The notes under the pieces are model-generated. The model worked only from the letters and a program-made list of their open reading frames with translations, was not told the DNA's origin and did not search any database. Positions 1 through 9,172 of a stretch of 64,000 bases of DNA are shown piece by piece (position 1 is the first letter of the stretch; each line of letters opens with the position of its first letter). Source of the DNA: Parabacteroides sp. AD58 (lineage in GTDB: Bacteria; Bacteroidota; Bacteroidia; Bacteroidales; Tannerellaceae); assembly GCF_023744375.2 (NCBI RefSeq), contig NZ_CP146284.1, forward strand, positions 3,286,001 through 3,350,000, read 5' to 3'. The position numbers were made by a program, and so were the translations under genes.

Positions 1-423
1 AACAAAGCAACTGTAAACAAAGAATGGGTCATCGTTGACGCTGAAGGCCAGTCATTAGGTCGTCTTTGTGCAAAAGTAGCAAAGCTTTTGCGTGGCAAGT
101 ACAAACCCAATTTTACTCCTCACGTTGATTGTGGTGATAATGTAATTATTATCAATGCAGAAAAAGTCGTTCTGACAGGAAAGAAATGGAACGATCGTGT
201 TTATTTGAGATACACCGGTTATCCTGGTGGTCAGATTGAATACACTCCGGCTGATTTATTAGCAAAAGGCCCGAGTTATCTGTATAGAAAAGTAGTAAAG
301 GGTATGTTACCTAAGAACCGTCTGGGTGCAAAGTTACTGGGTAATCTGTATGTTTATGCAGGTACAGAACATAAGCATGAAGCTCAGCAGCCTAAGTCAA
401 TTGATATTAACTCATATAAATAA
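1..423 (+). CDS. rplM: 50S ribosomal protein L13 (5' end outside window)
   Basis: Large-subunit ribosomal protein L13, one of the early assembly proteins that bind 23S rRNA. The frame is open from base 1 (N-K-A-T-V-N-K-E-W-V-I-V-D-A) to the stop at 421-423; only the initiator and a few residues are missing. The family signature VDAEGQSLGRLCAKVAKLLRGK is present (residues written in one-letter form, split here by meaning: VDAEGQ then LGRLC then VAKLLRGK), followed by the GDNVIIINAEKVVLTGKKW core. S9 starts 5 bases after the stop, the universal L13-S9 pairing, so the two are co-transcribed from a promoter outside the window. Confidence 0.97.
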   Translation, partial: NKATVNKEWVIVDAEGQSLGRLCAKVAKLLRGKYKPNFTPHVDCGDNVIIINAEKVVLTGKKWNDRVYLRYTGYPGGQIEYTPADLLAKGPSYLYRKVVKGMLPKNRLGAKLLGNLYVYAGTEHKHEAQQPKSIDINSYK

Positions 424-428
424 TAGCG

Positions 429-815
429 ATGGAAGTAGTAAATGCAATAGGAAGACGTAAAGCCGCAGTTGCTCGCGTATACGTTAGCGAAGGAACAGGT
501 AAGATTACAATCAACAACCGCGATCTTGCAAATTACTTTCCTTCTTCAATTCTTCAGTTTGTTGTAAAGCAGCCTTTAGCAAAATTGAATGTTGCTGAAC
601 AATACGATATCAAGATCAACTTGGTAGGCGGTGGCTTTAAAGGCCAGTCTGAAGCAGCTCGTTTGGGTATTGCTCGTGCATTGGTTAAGATTAATCCGGA
701 AGATAAAGTTACTCTTCGTTCAGAAGGCTTCATCACTCGTGATCCTCGTTCTGTTGAACGTAAGAAACCGGGTCGTCCAAAAGCTCGTAGAAGATTCCAG
801 TTCAGTAAACGTTAA
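429..815 (+). CDS. rpsI: 30S ribosomal protein S9
   Basis: Small-subunit ribosomal protein S9, 128 aa, the normal family length. It begins with the typical NAIGRRKAAVARVYV stretch and ends in the basic tail GRPKARRRFQFSKR, whose final SKR is the conserved C-terminus that reaches the P-site tRNA. It follows rplM by 5 bases in one operon. A 9-base inverted repeat follows directly after the stop. Confidence 0.98.
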   Translation: MEVVNAIGRRKAAVARVYVSEGTGKITINNRDLANYFPSSILQFVVKQPLAKLNVAEQYDIKINLVGGGFKGQSEAARLGIARALVKINPEDKVTLRSEGFITRDPRSVERKKPGRPKARRRFQFSKR

Positions 816-869
816 TTTTGAGTTTGTAAGTTTATTAGTTGATAAGTTTATTAGGTTTATAACTCAAAA
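816..869. repeat. Inverted repeat and direct repeat after rpsI
   Basis: TTTTGAGTT at 816-824 is perfectly complementary to AACTCAAAA at 861-869. Between them a TAAGTTTATTAG motif occurs twice. It starts at the rpsI stop and has no T-run, so it is a poor intrinsic terminator. It could be an mRNA-stabilising or processing hairpin or a decayed intergenic repeat. Confidence 0.45.
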
Positions 870-928
870 ACTTAAAAGCTCAAAAACTATAGAACTGAAA
901 GCGAACGTTTAGTATCTAAACCAGCAGG

Positions 929-987
929 ATTCTTTTTGTATGCAGAAATATGGGAAGACTACCTGTGGGTTGTGTAAACAAAAGAAT
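929..987 (+). promoter_or_regulatory. Structured leader before rpsB
   Basis: Within the 196-base rpsI-rpsB gap, ATTCTTTTTGT (929-939) can pair with ACAAAAGAAT (978-987), closing a loop of about 40 bases just upstream of the S2 start at 1012. A TTTAG/CTAAA palindrome lies at 908-920. S2 represses its own mRNA in several bacteria, so an autoregulatory leader is plausible, but only the potential pairing is seen here. Confidence 0.3.
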
Positions 988-1011
988 GTAAACGATTTAA
1001 GAAAAGAAACA

Positions 1012-1851
1012 ATGTCAAGAGTAAGTTTTGATCAATTATTAGAGGCTGGTGTTCACTTCGGACACTTAAAAAGAAAGTGGAACCCCGCTATGGCTCCTTA
1101 TATCTTCATGGAGCGCAATGGTATTCATATCATTGATTTATATAAAACAGTTGCTAAAGTAGATGAAGCAGCAGAAGTAATGAAGAACCTGGCTAAACAG
1201 GGAAAGAAAGTTCTTTTTGTTGCTACTAAGAAACAAGCTAAACAAGTCGTTGCTGATAAGGCTGCTTCTGTAGGTATGCCTTACGTGATCGAACGTTGGC
1301 CGGGTGGTATGTTGACTAACTTCCCGACAATCCGTAAAGCTATCAAGAAGATGGCTACGATCGACAAGATGACAAAAGATGGTACATTTGATAATTTGTC
1401 AAAGAGAGAAAAATTACAGATTACTCGTCAGCGTGCAAAATTGGAAAAGACTTTAGGTTCTATCGTAGACCTGACTCGTCTGCCGTCTGCTTTGTTCGTT
1501 GTTGACGTAATGAAAGAACATATTGCTGTTCGCGAAGCTAACCGTCTGGGTATTCCTGTATTCGGTATGGTAGATACAAACTCTGATCCTTCAAACATCG
1601 ACTATGTAATTCCGGCTAATGATGATGCTACTAAATCAGTAGAAGTAATCTTGGGCGCTATCTGCGAAGCTATGAACGAAGGTTTGCAGGAACGCAAAGC
1701 TGAAAAGGTAGATGCTGAAGCTGCCGGTGAAGGCGAAGCTCCGAAGAGAGAACGTAAGGCAAAGGCTGCAAAGAAAGAACGTACCAAGAAAGAAGATGAT
1801 GAAGCTTTGAACGCTAACATCGCTGGTAAGTTCGCTAAAGACGAAGAGTAA
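1012..1851 (+). CDS. rpsB: 30S ribosomal protein S2
   Basis: Small-subunit ribosomal protein S2, 279 aa. The start is set at the ATG giving MSRVSFDQLLEAGVHFGHL, the family N-terminus; an in-frame TTG/ATG further upstream (940) would add 24 residues unlike any S2. The core carries GHLKRKWNPAMAPYIF and RWPGGMLTNF. The C-terminal 45 or so residues are a charged Lys/Glu/Ala-rich tail, a common extension in Bacteroidetes. It precedes tsf, the usual pairing. Confidence 0.97.
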   Translation: MSRVSFDQLLEAGVHFGHLKRKWNPAMAPYIFMERNGIHIIDLYKTVAKVDEAAEVMKNLAKQGKKVLFVATKKQAKQVVADKAASVGMPYVIERWPGGMLTNFPTIRKAIKKMATIDKMTKDGTFDNLSKREKLQITRQRAKLEKTLGSIVDLTRLPSALFVVDVMKEHIAVREANRLGIPVFGMVDTNSDPSNIDYVIPANDDATKSVEVILGAICEAMNEGLQERKAEKVDAEAAGEGEAPKRERKAKAAKKERTKKEDDEALNANIAGKFAKDEE

Positions 1852-1869
1852 TTCAATTGTAAGTTGCAT

Positions 1870-1952
1870 TTGACAATTGACAATTAGAATACACATACAA
1901 TGGGCAATTGGCTTTTGACAAGAATTGTCAATTGTCAATTGTCCATTGTCAA
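1870..1952. repeat. Inverted TTGACAATTGACAATT repeat between rpsB and tsf
   Basis: TTGACAATTGACAATT (1870-1885) is perfectly inverted at 1923-1938 (AATTGTCAATTGTCAA), and a third decayed copy follows (TTGTCCATTGTCAATT). Each arm is itself a tandem of a 7-base TTGACAA unit. There is no T-run, so in RNA it would form a long AU-rich hairpin between two co-transcribed genes. Repeats of this look are scattered in Bacteroidales intergenic DNA; their function is unknown to me. Confidence 0.6.
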
Positions 1953-1995
1953 TTTATAAAGAGTACAAACATTTTAAATAGAAGAAAATAAGATT

Positions 1996-2985
1996 ATGGC
2001 TGTAACAATGGCTGATATTACCAAGCTGCGCAAAATGAGTGGAGCTGGTATGATGGACTGTAAGAAGGCTTTGACTGAAACTGACGGTGACATCGAAAAA
2101 GCAATGGAAATTATCCGTAAAAAAGGACAGGCTATCGCTGCTAAGCGTTCTGATCGTGATGCTTCAGAAGGTTGTGTTCTGGCAAAGAAAGATGGTAGTT
2201 TTGCTGCAGTTATCGCTTTGAAGTGTGAAACTGACTTCGTTGCTAAAAACGCTGACTTTGTTGCTTTGACTCAGGCTATCCTGGATGCTGCCGTAGCTAA
2301 CAAATGTCATACTTTGGAAGAAGTATTGGCTTTGCCGATGGGTAACGGAACTGTAAAGGATGCTGTAGTAGATCGTAGTGGTATCACAGGTGAAAAGATG
2401 GAACTGGATGGCTACAGTGTAGTAGAAGGTGCTTATACAACTGTTTACAACCATATGGGTAAAAACCAGTTGTGTACAATTGCTGCTTTCAATAAGCCTT
2501 CAGAAGAAGTTGCTCACAATATTGCTATGCAGATCGCTGCTATGAACCCGATCGCTATTGATGAAGCAGGTGTTCCTGAATCCGTAAAGGAATCAGAAAT
2601 CCAAGTGGCTATTGAAAAGACAAAAGCTGAGCAGGTACAGAAAGCTGTTGAGGCTGCTTTGAAGAAGGCTGGTATCAATCCGGCTCACGTTGATAGCGAA
2701 GAGCACATGGAAAGTAACATGGCTAAAGGCTGGATTACTGCTGAAGATGTAGCTAAAGCTAAAGAAATCATCGCAACTGTTTCTGCTGAAAAGGCTGCTA
2801 ATCTGCCGGAACAGATGATCCAGAATATTGCTAAGGGTCGTTTGAGCAAGTTCTTGAAAGAAGTTTGCTTGCTGAACCAGGAAGATATCATGGATGCTAA
2901 GAAGACAGTAAAAGAAGTAATGAAGGAAGCTGATCCTGAATTGCAGATCTTGGCATTCAAGCGTCTGACTTTGCGTGCTGAATAA
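1996..2985 (+). CDS. tsf: Elongation factor Ts
   Basis: Guanine-nucleotide exchange factor for EF-Tu, 329 aa, longer than the roughly 280 aa of E. coli. The N-terminal UBA-like part (MADITKLRKMSGAGMMDCKKAL) and the exchange motif TDFVAKN, which inserts into EF-Tu, are both present. The start MAVTMADITKL could also be taken four codons later. It is followed by a strong terminator, so the ribosomal-protein transcript ends here, convergent with proC. Confidence 0.97.
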   Translation: MAVTMADITKLRKMSGAGMMDCKKALTETDGDIEKAMEIIRKKGQAIAAKRSDRDASEGCVLAKKDGSFAAVIALKCETDFVAKNADFVALTQAILDAAVANKCHTLEEVLALPMGNGTVKDAVVDRSGITGEKMELDGYSVVEGAYTTVYNHMGKNQLCTIAAFNKPSEEVAHNIAMQIAAMNPIAIDEAGVPESVKESEIQVAIEKTKAEQVQKAVEAALKKAGINPAHVDSEEHMESNMAKGWITAEDVAKAKEIIATVSAEKAANLPEQMIQNIAKGRLSKFLKEVCLLNQEDIMDAKKTVKEVMKEADPELQILAFKRLTLRAE

Positions 2986-3016
2986 TTTGTCGGGACGAAA
3001 TATCCTATTCAATAAG

Positions 3017-3053
3017 AGAAGGCATGTCGGTTGCGGCATGCCTTCTTTGTTTT
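3017..3053 (+). terminator. Intrinsic terminator after tsf
   Basis: AGAAGGCATG (3017-3026) pairs with CATGCCTTCT (3037-3046), loop of 10 bases, followed by TTGTTTTTG. It lies between the convergent genes tsf and proC. Confidence 0.85.
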
Positions 3054-3073
3054 TGTATGTGCAGTAACTGGTT

Positions 3074-3877
3074 TTACCGGCTGGCTTTCAGTCCTCGGAT
3101 GACGGCTGATGTGAAACCTGAAAGTTCCATCTCATTCAATCCTTTGATTGTGATACCACCCGGAGTTGTTACTTTATCGATTTCAGCTTCCGGATTGCTC
3201 TGGTTTTCCAACAGCAGATCGATTGCCCCTTTTACGGTGTGTACCACAATTTCCTGGGCTTGTTTCGGATAAAATCCTAATTCTACACCGCCTTCGATAG
3301 CTGCGCGAATATATCTCAAGGCGAAGGCAATACCACTTGACGCCAAAGCTGTTCCGGCTTCCATCAGTCGTTCTTCAATCAGAATCGCTTTTCCTAGTTC
3401 ATTGAAAATAGAAAGAACCAGATTGATCTGATCTTCCGAAGCATTGCAGGCCGAGATAAAGGTCAGACTGCTTTTCACTTCAATGGCTGTATTTGGCATG
3501 ACACGGAAGATTACCGGGTTCACCTGTACTTTCGATGCGATGCTCTTTTTGAGATGGCTGTTCAATTGTTCGAAGGTGACGCCTGCCGCAATCGATATGA
3601 TAATTTGTTTGTCGAACTGCAGAACCGGGCGGATTTCCTCAATGACAGATTGTACTCGCCAAGGCTTTACGGCAATGATTACCAAGTCCGATTCGCGTAC
3701 AGCTGTAATATTGTCGTGAGTCAGGTTAAAGTCTTCGTTGATGTTCCTCATCTTTTCGAGAGTCTCGTCAGTCTGGGCTGTACAAGTGATGTCACTGGCC
3801 TGGAAGATACTTCCTTGTGATAAACCTTTTGCGATGGCTCCACCCATGTTTCCGGAGCCGATGATTGTAATTTTCAT
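3074..3877 (-). CDS. proC: Pyrroline-5-carboxylate reductase
   Basis: Last step of proline synthesis: reduces 1-pyrroline-5-carboxylate to proline with NAD(P)H in the cytoplasm. 267 aa, the usual length. The N-terminal Rossmann motif is GSGNMGGAIAKGL; the C-terminal dimerisation part carries the family sequence TPGGITIKGL and ends in GLKASR. It is the third gene of proB-proA-proC, 21 bases after proA. Confidence 0.96.
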   Translation of the reverse strand: MKITIIGSGNMGGAIAKGLSQGSIFQASDITCTAQTDETLEKMRNINEDFNLTHDNITAVRESDLVIIAVKPWRVQSVIEEIRPVLQFDKQIIISIAAGVTFEQLNSHLKKSIASKVQVNPVIFRVMPNTAIEVKSSLTFISACNASEDQINLVLSIFNELGKAILIEERLMEAGTALASSGIAFALRYIRAAIEGGVELGFYPKQAQEIVVHTVKGAIDLLLENQSNPEAEIDKVTTPGGITIKGLNEMELSGFTSAVIRGLKASR

Positions 3878-3898
3878 GTTGTTTGATTTATAATGTTA

Positions 3899-5149
3899 TT
3901 AACTTCTTGTTTGTCCGTTTCCGGTTATGATGTATTTATAGGTTGTAAGTTCGGGTAAAGCCATCGGACCGCGTGCATGCATTTTTTGAGTACTGATTCC
4001 GATTTCAGCACCAAAGCCGAATTGTGCTCCATCCGTAAACGCCGTAGATACGTTGGCGTATACGCATGCTGCGTCAACCTGCTTTTGAAAAGTAGCAATA
4101 GCTTGCTGGTCTTCACTGATGATACATTCGCTGTGCTTGGAACTATATTGAGCAATATGTTGCAAAGCCTCTTCGATGGATGCAACGGTACGTATGCTCA
4201 TTTTATAGTCAAGGAACTCGGTTCCGTAACTATCTGCCGTTGCCGGCCGTAACAAATGGGCGGGATACTTTCCTTGTAGCGCCTTAAAAGCTGGTTCATC
4301 CGCATAGATAATGACCTGATGCTGGGCAAGCAAGGTACACAGATCGGGTAAATCTGCCAGGCGTTCTTTGTGGATAATCAGGCAGTCGAGGGCATTACAT
4401 ACACTGACTCGTCGGGTCTTGGCATTCGTAATGATGGCCTGACCTTTCAGTTTGTCTCCTGCTAAATCAAAATAGGTATGGCAGATTCCTGCACCCGTTT
4501 CTATGACAGGAATGCGGGCATTCTCCCGGACATATTGAATCAGTGCACTGCTTCCACGTGGAATCAGCAGATCAACCAGTCCGACAGCGTGCAGAAGTTC
4601 GGTGGTTGCCTGTCTGTCGGGTGGCAGTAATGTGCAGACAGCCGGCGGAACGCCATACTTTTCTACTATCTGATGGATAATTTTCACCAGAGCCCGATTC
4701 GAACAATCGGCATCTGATCCGCCTTTCAGTACGCAGACATTTCCACTTTTCAGGCAAAGCGAGAAGACATCGCAGGTGACATTCGGGCGCGCTTCATAAA
4801 TAACCCCGATCACACCAAACGGTACGCTTACCTTTTTTATCGTCATTCCGTTCGGACGAGTAACCTCACTATAGACCTTTCCTAACGGCGACGGAAGTGT
4901 GGATACGTTCCGCATATCTTGAGCGATGCTTTCTATACGGCTTTCGGTCAGTTTTAACCGGTCATATTTCGGGTTTGAAATATCCATGCGCGACAAGTCT
5001 TCCCGGTTGGCTTCCAGGATATCTGCCATGTGTTCCAGCAAGGCCGAAGCGGTGTCGTTCAATATATCTTGTACCAAACTTTCGGAACAGCGTTGCAGGG
5101 CAATAACTGTTTGGGCAGCTTGTTGCAAAAGTTGTTGTGTTGTCGTCAT
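3899..5149 (-). CDS. proA: Glutamate-5-semialdehyde dehydrogenase (gamma-glutamyl phosphate reductase)
   Basis: Second step of proline synthesis: NADPH-dependent reduction of gamma-glutamyl phosphate to glutamate semialdehyde. 416 aa, full family length. Recognisable blocks are [25 protein letters not shown], the region [16 protein letters not shown] holding the catalytic Cys, and the C-terminal [23 protein letters not shown]. It lies 40 bases downstream of proB. Confidence 0.97.
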   Translation of the reverse strand: MTTTQQLLQQAAQTVIALQRCSESLVQDILNDTASALLEHMADILEANREDLSRMDISNPKYDRLKLTESRIESIAQDMRNVSTLPSPLGKVYSEVTRPNGMTIKKVSVPFGVIGVIYEARPNVTCDVFSLCLKSGNVCVLKGGSDADCSNRALVKIIHQIVEKYGVPPAVCTLLPPDRQATTELLHAVGLVDLLIPRGSSALIQYVRENARIPVIETGAGICHTYFDLAGDKLKGQAIITNAKTRRVSVCNALDCLIIHKERLADLPDLCTLLAQHQVIIYADEPAFKALQGKYPAHLLRPATADSYGTEFLDYKMSIRTVASIEEALQHIAQYSSKHSECIISEDQQAIATFQKQVDAACVYANVSTAFTDGAQFGFGAEIGISTQKMHARGPMALPELTTYKYIITGNGQTRS

Positions 5150-5189
5150 AATGCTGATAAATATTCCGTTGGGGGTTGAAAACTCTTTA

Positions 5190-6269
5190 TTATGAATTTA
5201 AATACAGATAGTCATAATGAATGATCGGTTTCTGCTCTTTCTGTCCCATCTTTTCACGGGCTTCCTGGCTGCTGTAGGCAGTACAGCCAATGCCAATGAG
5301 CTTTCCTTCCTCATTAATGACCCGGACTATATCGTCTTTCTCGAAGTCTCCTTTTACGTTGGTCACACCAACCAGTAAAAGACTGCTGGCTTTTGAAGAG
5401 GAAATGGCCTCTTCTGCGCCGGCATTGATGCAGAGCTCTCCTTTGGAAAAATCACCGGAATGTGCAATCCATTTCTTGATATTGCTGACATTCTTCTCGC
5501 CGGGTATAAAGCGCGTGCATTGGGTTGTTTCGGGATGATGGGCTATTTGTTCGAGAATGTCCTCTTCTTTCCCGTTCGCGATAAATACTTCGATGCCCTC
5601 GTTTGCTACCTGGCAGGCTATTTTGCATTTGGTCAGCATTCCGCCTCTGCCGAAAGATGATTTGCCGCTTTGAATATAAGAATCCAGATGTTGCTCTCCG
5701 GGTTTGATGGATGTGAGCAATTTACTTTGCGGATCGGCCGGATTACCGGTATAGATGCCTTGAACATTACTCAGAATAATTAAAGTATCTGCATTCATCA
5801 TGGTGGCGATCAAGCCGGATAGCTCATCATTGTCGGTAAACATTAATTCCGTTACCGAAATGGTATCATTTTCATTGATGATCGGAATGACATGCTGGTT
5901 GAGCATGACTTCCATGCAATGTTTTTGTGTCAGATATTGGGTTCTTGTTGAAAAGCTTTCTTTGGTTGTTAAAACCTGGCCACAACAGATTCCTTGCTCC
6001 CTGAATAAACCATAATAACAATTCATGAGCTTGGCCTGTCCGATGGCAGAGTAGAGTTGCCTCGATGAGACAGCATCTAATGTTTTTCCTATCCTGATTT
6101 CGCTTTTCCCTGAAGCTACGGCTCCTGAAGAAATCAGCAAGATGTCTGTACCCGAGCGGTGCAGTTCGGCTATCTGGTCAACAAGAGCAGACATCCGTGT
6201 TATATCAAGCTTTCCGTCGGTTCGGGTCAGTACATTACTCCCTATTTTGATAACTATACGTCTTTTCAT
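5190..6269 (-). CDS. proB: Glutamate 5-kinase with PUA domain
   Basis: First, feedback-controlled step of proline synthesis: ATP-dependent phosphorylation of glutamate. 359 aa. Residues about 1-250 are the amino-acid-kinase domain ([46 protein letters not shown]); about 265-359 are a PUA domain. Both domains occur in the E. coli enzyme. It is the first gene of proBAC, and a strong promoter lies 26-57 bases upstream. Confidence 0.96.
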   Translation of the reverse strand: MKRRIVIKIGSNVLTRTDGKLDITRMSALVDQIAELHRSGTDILLISSGAVASGKSEIRIGKTLDAVSSRQLYSAIGQAKLMNCYYGLFREQGICCGQVLTTKESFSTRTQYLTQKHCMEVMLNQHVIPIINENDTISVTELMFTDNDELSGLIATMMNADTLIILSNVQGIYTGNPADPQSKLLTSIKPGEQHLDSYIQSGKSSFGRGGMLTKCKIACQVANEGIEVFIANGKEEDILEQIAHHPETTQCTRFIPGEKNVSNIKKWIAHSGDFSKGELCINAGAEEAISSSKASSLLLVGVTNVKGDFEKDDIVRVINEEGKLIGIGCTAYSSQEAREKMGQKEQKPIIHYDYLYLNS

Positions 6270-6294
6270 AATCGTTTACGAATAGGTTAGAGCG

Positions 6295-6326
6295 CAAAGC
6301 TATGAAATGAAAACAGGATTATCAAT
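6295..6326 (-). promoter_or_regulatory. proBAC promoter
   Basis: On the minus strand ATTG (6323-6326), then 20 bases, then TAGCTTTG (6295-6302), matching the Bacteroides -33/-7 consensus. Transcription would start near 6288, about 20 bases before the proB ATG. Confidence 0.75.
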
Positions 6327-6374
6327 AATATGGGCCAAAAAATGCAAAAATGAAATAAATTCATTCAAAAAATA

Positions 6375-6417
6375 AGTCAGGAGACAGCAGCTTTAAGATA
6401 TTTGCTGACTCCTGACT
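6375..6417 (-). terminator. Terminator after the fimbrillin-like gene
   Basis: A 15-base stem with one mismatch, 6403-6417 against 6375-6389. On the minus strand it is followed by TTATTTTTTG. It lies 19 bases beyond the stop of the lipoprotein gene at 6436 and keeps that transcript out of proBAC. Confidence 0.8.
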
Positions 6418-6435
6418 GTTCTTAAAGGAATGTTT

Positions 6436-7407
6436 CTATGGAATGGTAGGGAATTCAATCGTTTCACTGTTTTCGATCCAGTTCCGGACTGTAAAGTAAC
6501 CCTTTTCGCTGCTGTCTTCGCCGACGGTATCACCGATAATAATTGTCAAGGTAAGTCGGTTGTTGGCAGTTAAAGTTGTATTTAACTTTTTAGAGACAGA
6601 ATGAACGCTTCCATCGCTTAATGTAATGTTTAGTTCCAGTAATGGGTTTTCGTCGGAAGGGAAGAGCATGACTGTTCCGTTGGTCATTTGTTTGCCGTCT
6701 GCCGATTTGTTTAAAGCGAATTTAACGGTCTTGGTCTTGTTCTCGGGTTGGGCCGTGTAAAAATTCAGCTTTTCAGCAATATTATTGATGCGGACTTCCA
6801 TCGTCGATATGTTCGAACTGAGTTGAGAATCATCGGCTGTTTTTACAATGACTTTAAGTCCAGCTACAGCTCTGTCGAGCGAGGTACTTAAATCGTCGCT
6901 GGCCAGGTTCTTTTCTTTTACTGCATAAACGAGGTCGAATGTCGGATTATAAGTATCATCTTTCTGATTTTTCCGCAGTTCAAGATACAGCGTGGATAAA
7001 TCGGCTCCAAGTGTAATCTCCGGATTTTTTATGGAAGGAGAATCATAGGTGTCATCATTGCTGACAGGCGTTCCCCAGTAAACGAGGTTGTATGTATCTT
7101 CGGGTAATAAAAGTTTCCGGTAATAGCCTGAATAGATTTCCCCATTTTCGATGGGATAGAAGGCATTGAATACAGTAAGTTTTTCGTCTATGTAATTTCC
7201 AAAGTAAACGGAAGTGCCTTTTGTGCATGGATAGATGTCAAGGAATCCGGTTAATGGACTGGTTGATTGATCTGTGTTATTCACATAGGCCGTTAATTCC
7301 GGTGAGACAAGATTTAGAGATGAAATAGGATCGTCATACTCGTCGTCTTTTGAACATGATGCGACAGTCATCAGTAAAAGTGTGCCTGCTAAAATGATTC
7401 TTTTCAT
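6436..7407 (-). CDS. Fimbrillin-like lipoprotein (possible FimB/Mfa2-type anchor)
   Basis: A 323-aa secreted lipoprotein. The N-terminus MKRIILAGTLLLMTVASC-SKDDE is a lipobox signal with acidic residues after the Cys, the pattern for export to the outer surface in Bacteroidetes. The body is beta-rich with alternating Thr/Asn stretches, a NLVYWGTPVSND segment and a C-terminal GYFTVRNWIENSETIEFP. The organisation suggests a fimbrillin or FimB/Mfa2-type fimbrial accessory protein, but no neighbouring fimbrial genes are visible, so the family is an inference. It is transcribed alone, with its own terminator. Confidence 0.55.
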   Translation of the reverse strand: MKRIILAGTLLLMTVASCSKDDEYDDPISSLNLVSPELTAYVNNTDQSTSPLTGFLDIYPCTKGTSVYFGNYIDEKLTVFNAFYPIENGEIYSGYYRKLLLPEDTYNLVYWGTPVSNDDTYDSPSIKNPEITLGADLSTLYLELRKNQKDDTYNPTFDLVYAVKEKNLASDDLSTSLDRAVAGLKVIVKTADDSQLSSNISTMEVRINNIAEKLNFYTAQPENKTKTVKFALNKSADGKQMTNGTVMLFPSDENPLLELNITLSDGSVHSVSKKLNTTLTANNRLTLTIIIGDTVGEDSSEKGYFTVRNWIENSETIEFPTIP

Positions 7408-7457
7408 AAAAGTTTATTTTTAAAGTGAAACTTAATTGTTGTTTGTATTTATAAAAC

Positions 7458-7465
7458 AAAGTAAT
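7458..7465 (-). promoter_or_regulatory. Possible -7 element of the fimbrillin-like gene
   Basis: The minus strand reads TTACTTTG about 50 bases before the ATG at 7407, one base off TANNTTTG. No clear -33 box is seen. Confidence 0.3.
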
Positions 7466-7680
7466 CCGTTTATTGTTTCGCTTTTAATCGGATATTTCTG
7501 TTTTATGGTTGTATTTTAGATAAATACTTTTGTTTTAACATGAATAGGGATCAGTTGCTATGGAATAGTTTTTATATAATATTATATGTTTGGATTGTTA
7601 TTATCTATTTTCCTTTCACTGCAGACGAAGAATATAGAATGATGTGAGAAATTATCTATTTTCCCTTGCTTTTTATTTAA

Positions 7681-7768
7681 TTCATATTAGTGATGTAATT
7701 AATTTACCTATGTGAATTAATTAATTTACTATTGTGATGCAATTAATTCATATAAGTGAATTAATTAA
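7681..7768. repeat. Four 22-base tandem AT-rich repeats
   Basis: Four consecutive 22-base units, each a 15-base semi-palindrome plus a 7-base (T/C)AATTAA spacer: TTCATATTAGTGATG, TTTACCTATGTGAAT, TTTACTATTGTGATG and TTCATATAAGTGAAT. The arms ATTCA..TGAAT and the 4 x (15 + spacer) design recall the 94-base cassettes at 26073 and 45041, but the centres are AT-rich and no ATTCTTTA border is present. The rest of the 546-base gap between the fimbrillin-like gene and the aminotransferase shows no gene; it is AT-rich. Confidence 0.65.
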
Positions 7769-7864
7769 TATCTAGTTTATTTTTTACTTGAATTCAGTAT
7801 GAACAGCATGAGTTTGAAATAGTTAATGATGAAATTGTGCTGGAAGAAAAGAAATAAAAACAGG

Positions 7865-7908
7865 AAAACCTCCTGCTTGTTCCGTCTGACGGAGAGCAGG
7901 AGGCTTTT
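7865..7908 (-). terminator. Terminator after the aminotransferase operon
   Basis: CCTCCTGCT (7869-7877) pairs with AGCAGGAGG (7895-7903), with an inner TCCGTC/GACGGA palindrome. The minus strand continues with TTTTCC, and the plus strand with CTTTTA, so it may act in both directions. Confidence 0.7.
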
Positions 7909-7953
7909 ATCATGTCAGAGAAGACCTGAAATCTCTCTTCAGAAAACCGGCGA

Positions 7954-9147
7954 TTATTTTAATTTAGCCAAAGCTTCTTTGATTCGGCGCATAGCTTCTG
8001 TGATGTTTTCGTCGGAAGTAGCGTAACTCATACGGATACATTCAGGAGCTCCGAAAGCACCACCACCTACACATGCTACATGGCCGACTTCCAGTAAATA
8101 CATAGCCAGATCGGCTGCGTTGTTAATTGTGCGGCCTTCAGCTGATTTGCCAAAATAAGAACTACACTTCGGGAACAGGTAGAACGCTCCTTGCGGAACA
8201 TTTACTTCGAATCCCGGAATTTCTTTTGCCAATTTAACGATCAGGTCACGACGGCGTTCGAAAGCCTGGCGCATTTCTTCTACCGGAGCTTGTGTTCCCG
8301 TATAGGCTGCTTCGGCAGCTTTCTGAGAGACAGAACAAGGTCCTGAAGTATATTGACCTTGCAGTTTGTTCACTGCTTTTACAATCCATTCCGGTCCGGC
8401 AATGAAACCAATACGCCAGCCCGTCATGGCATACGCCTTAGAAACACCGTTTACGATGACAACACGGTCGTGTATTTCTTTGAATTGGGCAATACTTTCA
8501 TGCTTTCCGATGTAATTGATGTGTTCATAAATTTCATCGGCGATGATGTATACTTGCGGATGTTTAGCCAGTACAGCAGCCAGACCAGCCAGTTCTTCTT
8601 TATTGTAAACAGAACCTGTCGGGTTTGACGGTGAACACAAAATCAGTAATTTGGTCTTCGGCGTAATAGCTGCTTCCAATTGAGCCGGAGTGATCTTGAA
8701 GTCTTGTTCGATACCGGCAGGAACAGTAACAGGAGTACCATCGGCTAATTTCACCATTTCCGGATAACTTACCCAGTATGGAGCCGGAATGATTACTTCG
8801 TCACCAGCATTTACCAAAGTCATGATTGTGTTGCAAACCGATTGTTTAGCACCGTTGGCACAAGAGATTTGTGCAGCTGTGTAATCCAAGCCATTTTCGT
8901 TTTTCAATTTGGCAACAATCGCATTGCGCAAAGCCGGATAACCTGCGACAGGAGAGTATTTGGAATAATTGTCGTCAATAGCCTTTTTAGCGGCTTCTTT
9001 AATGTGCTCTGGTGTATTAAAATCAGGTTCACCCACGCTCATGTTAATAATGTCAATACCTTGAGCTTTTAACTCACTACTTTTTTGAGACATTGCCAGC
9101 GTTTCAGACGGAGACAATCTGTTCAATCTTTCTGATAATTGTGCCAT
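7954..9147 (-). CDS. aspB: Aspartate aminotransferase, class I PLP-dependent
   Basis: Cytoplasmic transaminase that interconverts aspartate and oxaloacetate, or a related amino acid, using pyridoxal phosphate. 397 aa. Fold-type I landmarks are SVGEPDFNTP near the start, SPSNPTGSVY, ADEIYEHINY and the PLP lysine in NGVSKAYAMTGWRIGFIAG. The C-terminal Arg that binds substrate carboxylate lies in ECIRMSYATS. It is the last gene of a minus-strand run with ribBA and the permease; the symbol is by similarity and exact substrate preference is not proved. Confidence 0.85.
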   Translation of the reverse strand: MAQLSERLNRLSPSETLAMSQKSSELKAQGIDIINMSVGEPDFNTPEHIKEAAKKAIDDNYSKYSPVAGYPALRNAIVAKLKNENGLDYTAAQISCANGAKQSVCNTIMTLVNAGDEVIIPAPYWVSYPEMVKLADGTPVTVPAGIEQDFKITPAQLEAAITPKTKLLILCSPSNPTGSVYNKEELAGLAAVLAKHPQVYIIADEIYEHINYIGKHESIAQFKEIHDRVVIVNGVSKAYAMTGWRIGFIAGPEWIVKAVNKLQGQYTSGPCSVSQKAAEAAYTGTQAPVEEMRQAFERRRDLIVKLAKEIPGFEVNVPQGAFYLFPKCSSYFGKSAEGRTINNAADLAMYLLEVGHVACVGGGAFGAPECIRMSYATSDENITEAMRRIKEALAKLK

Positions 9148-9172
9148 CGTTTATGAATATTAATTGTTTGAA

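Noticed and set aside
940..1011. Upstream start of rpsB at 940
   Set aside because: It would add 24 residues with no S2 similarity in front of the well-conserved MSRVSFDQLLEAG.
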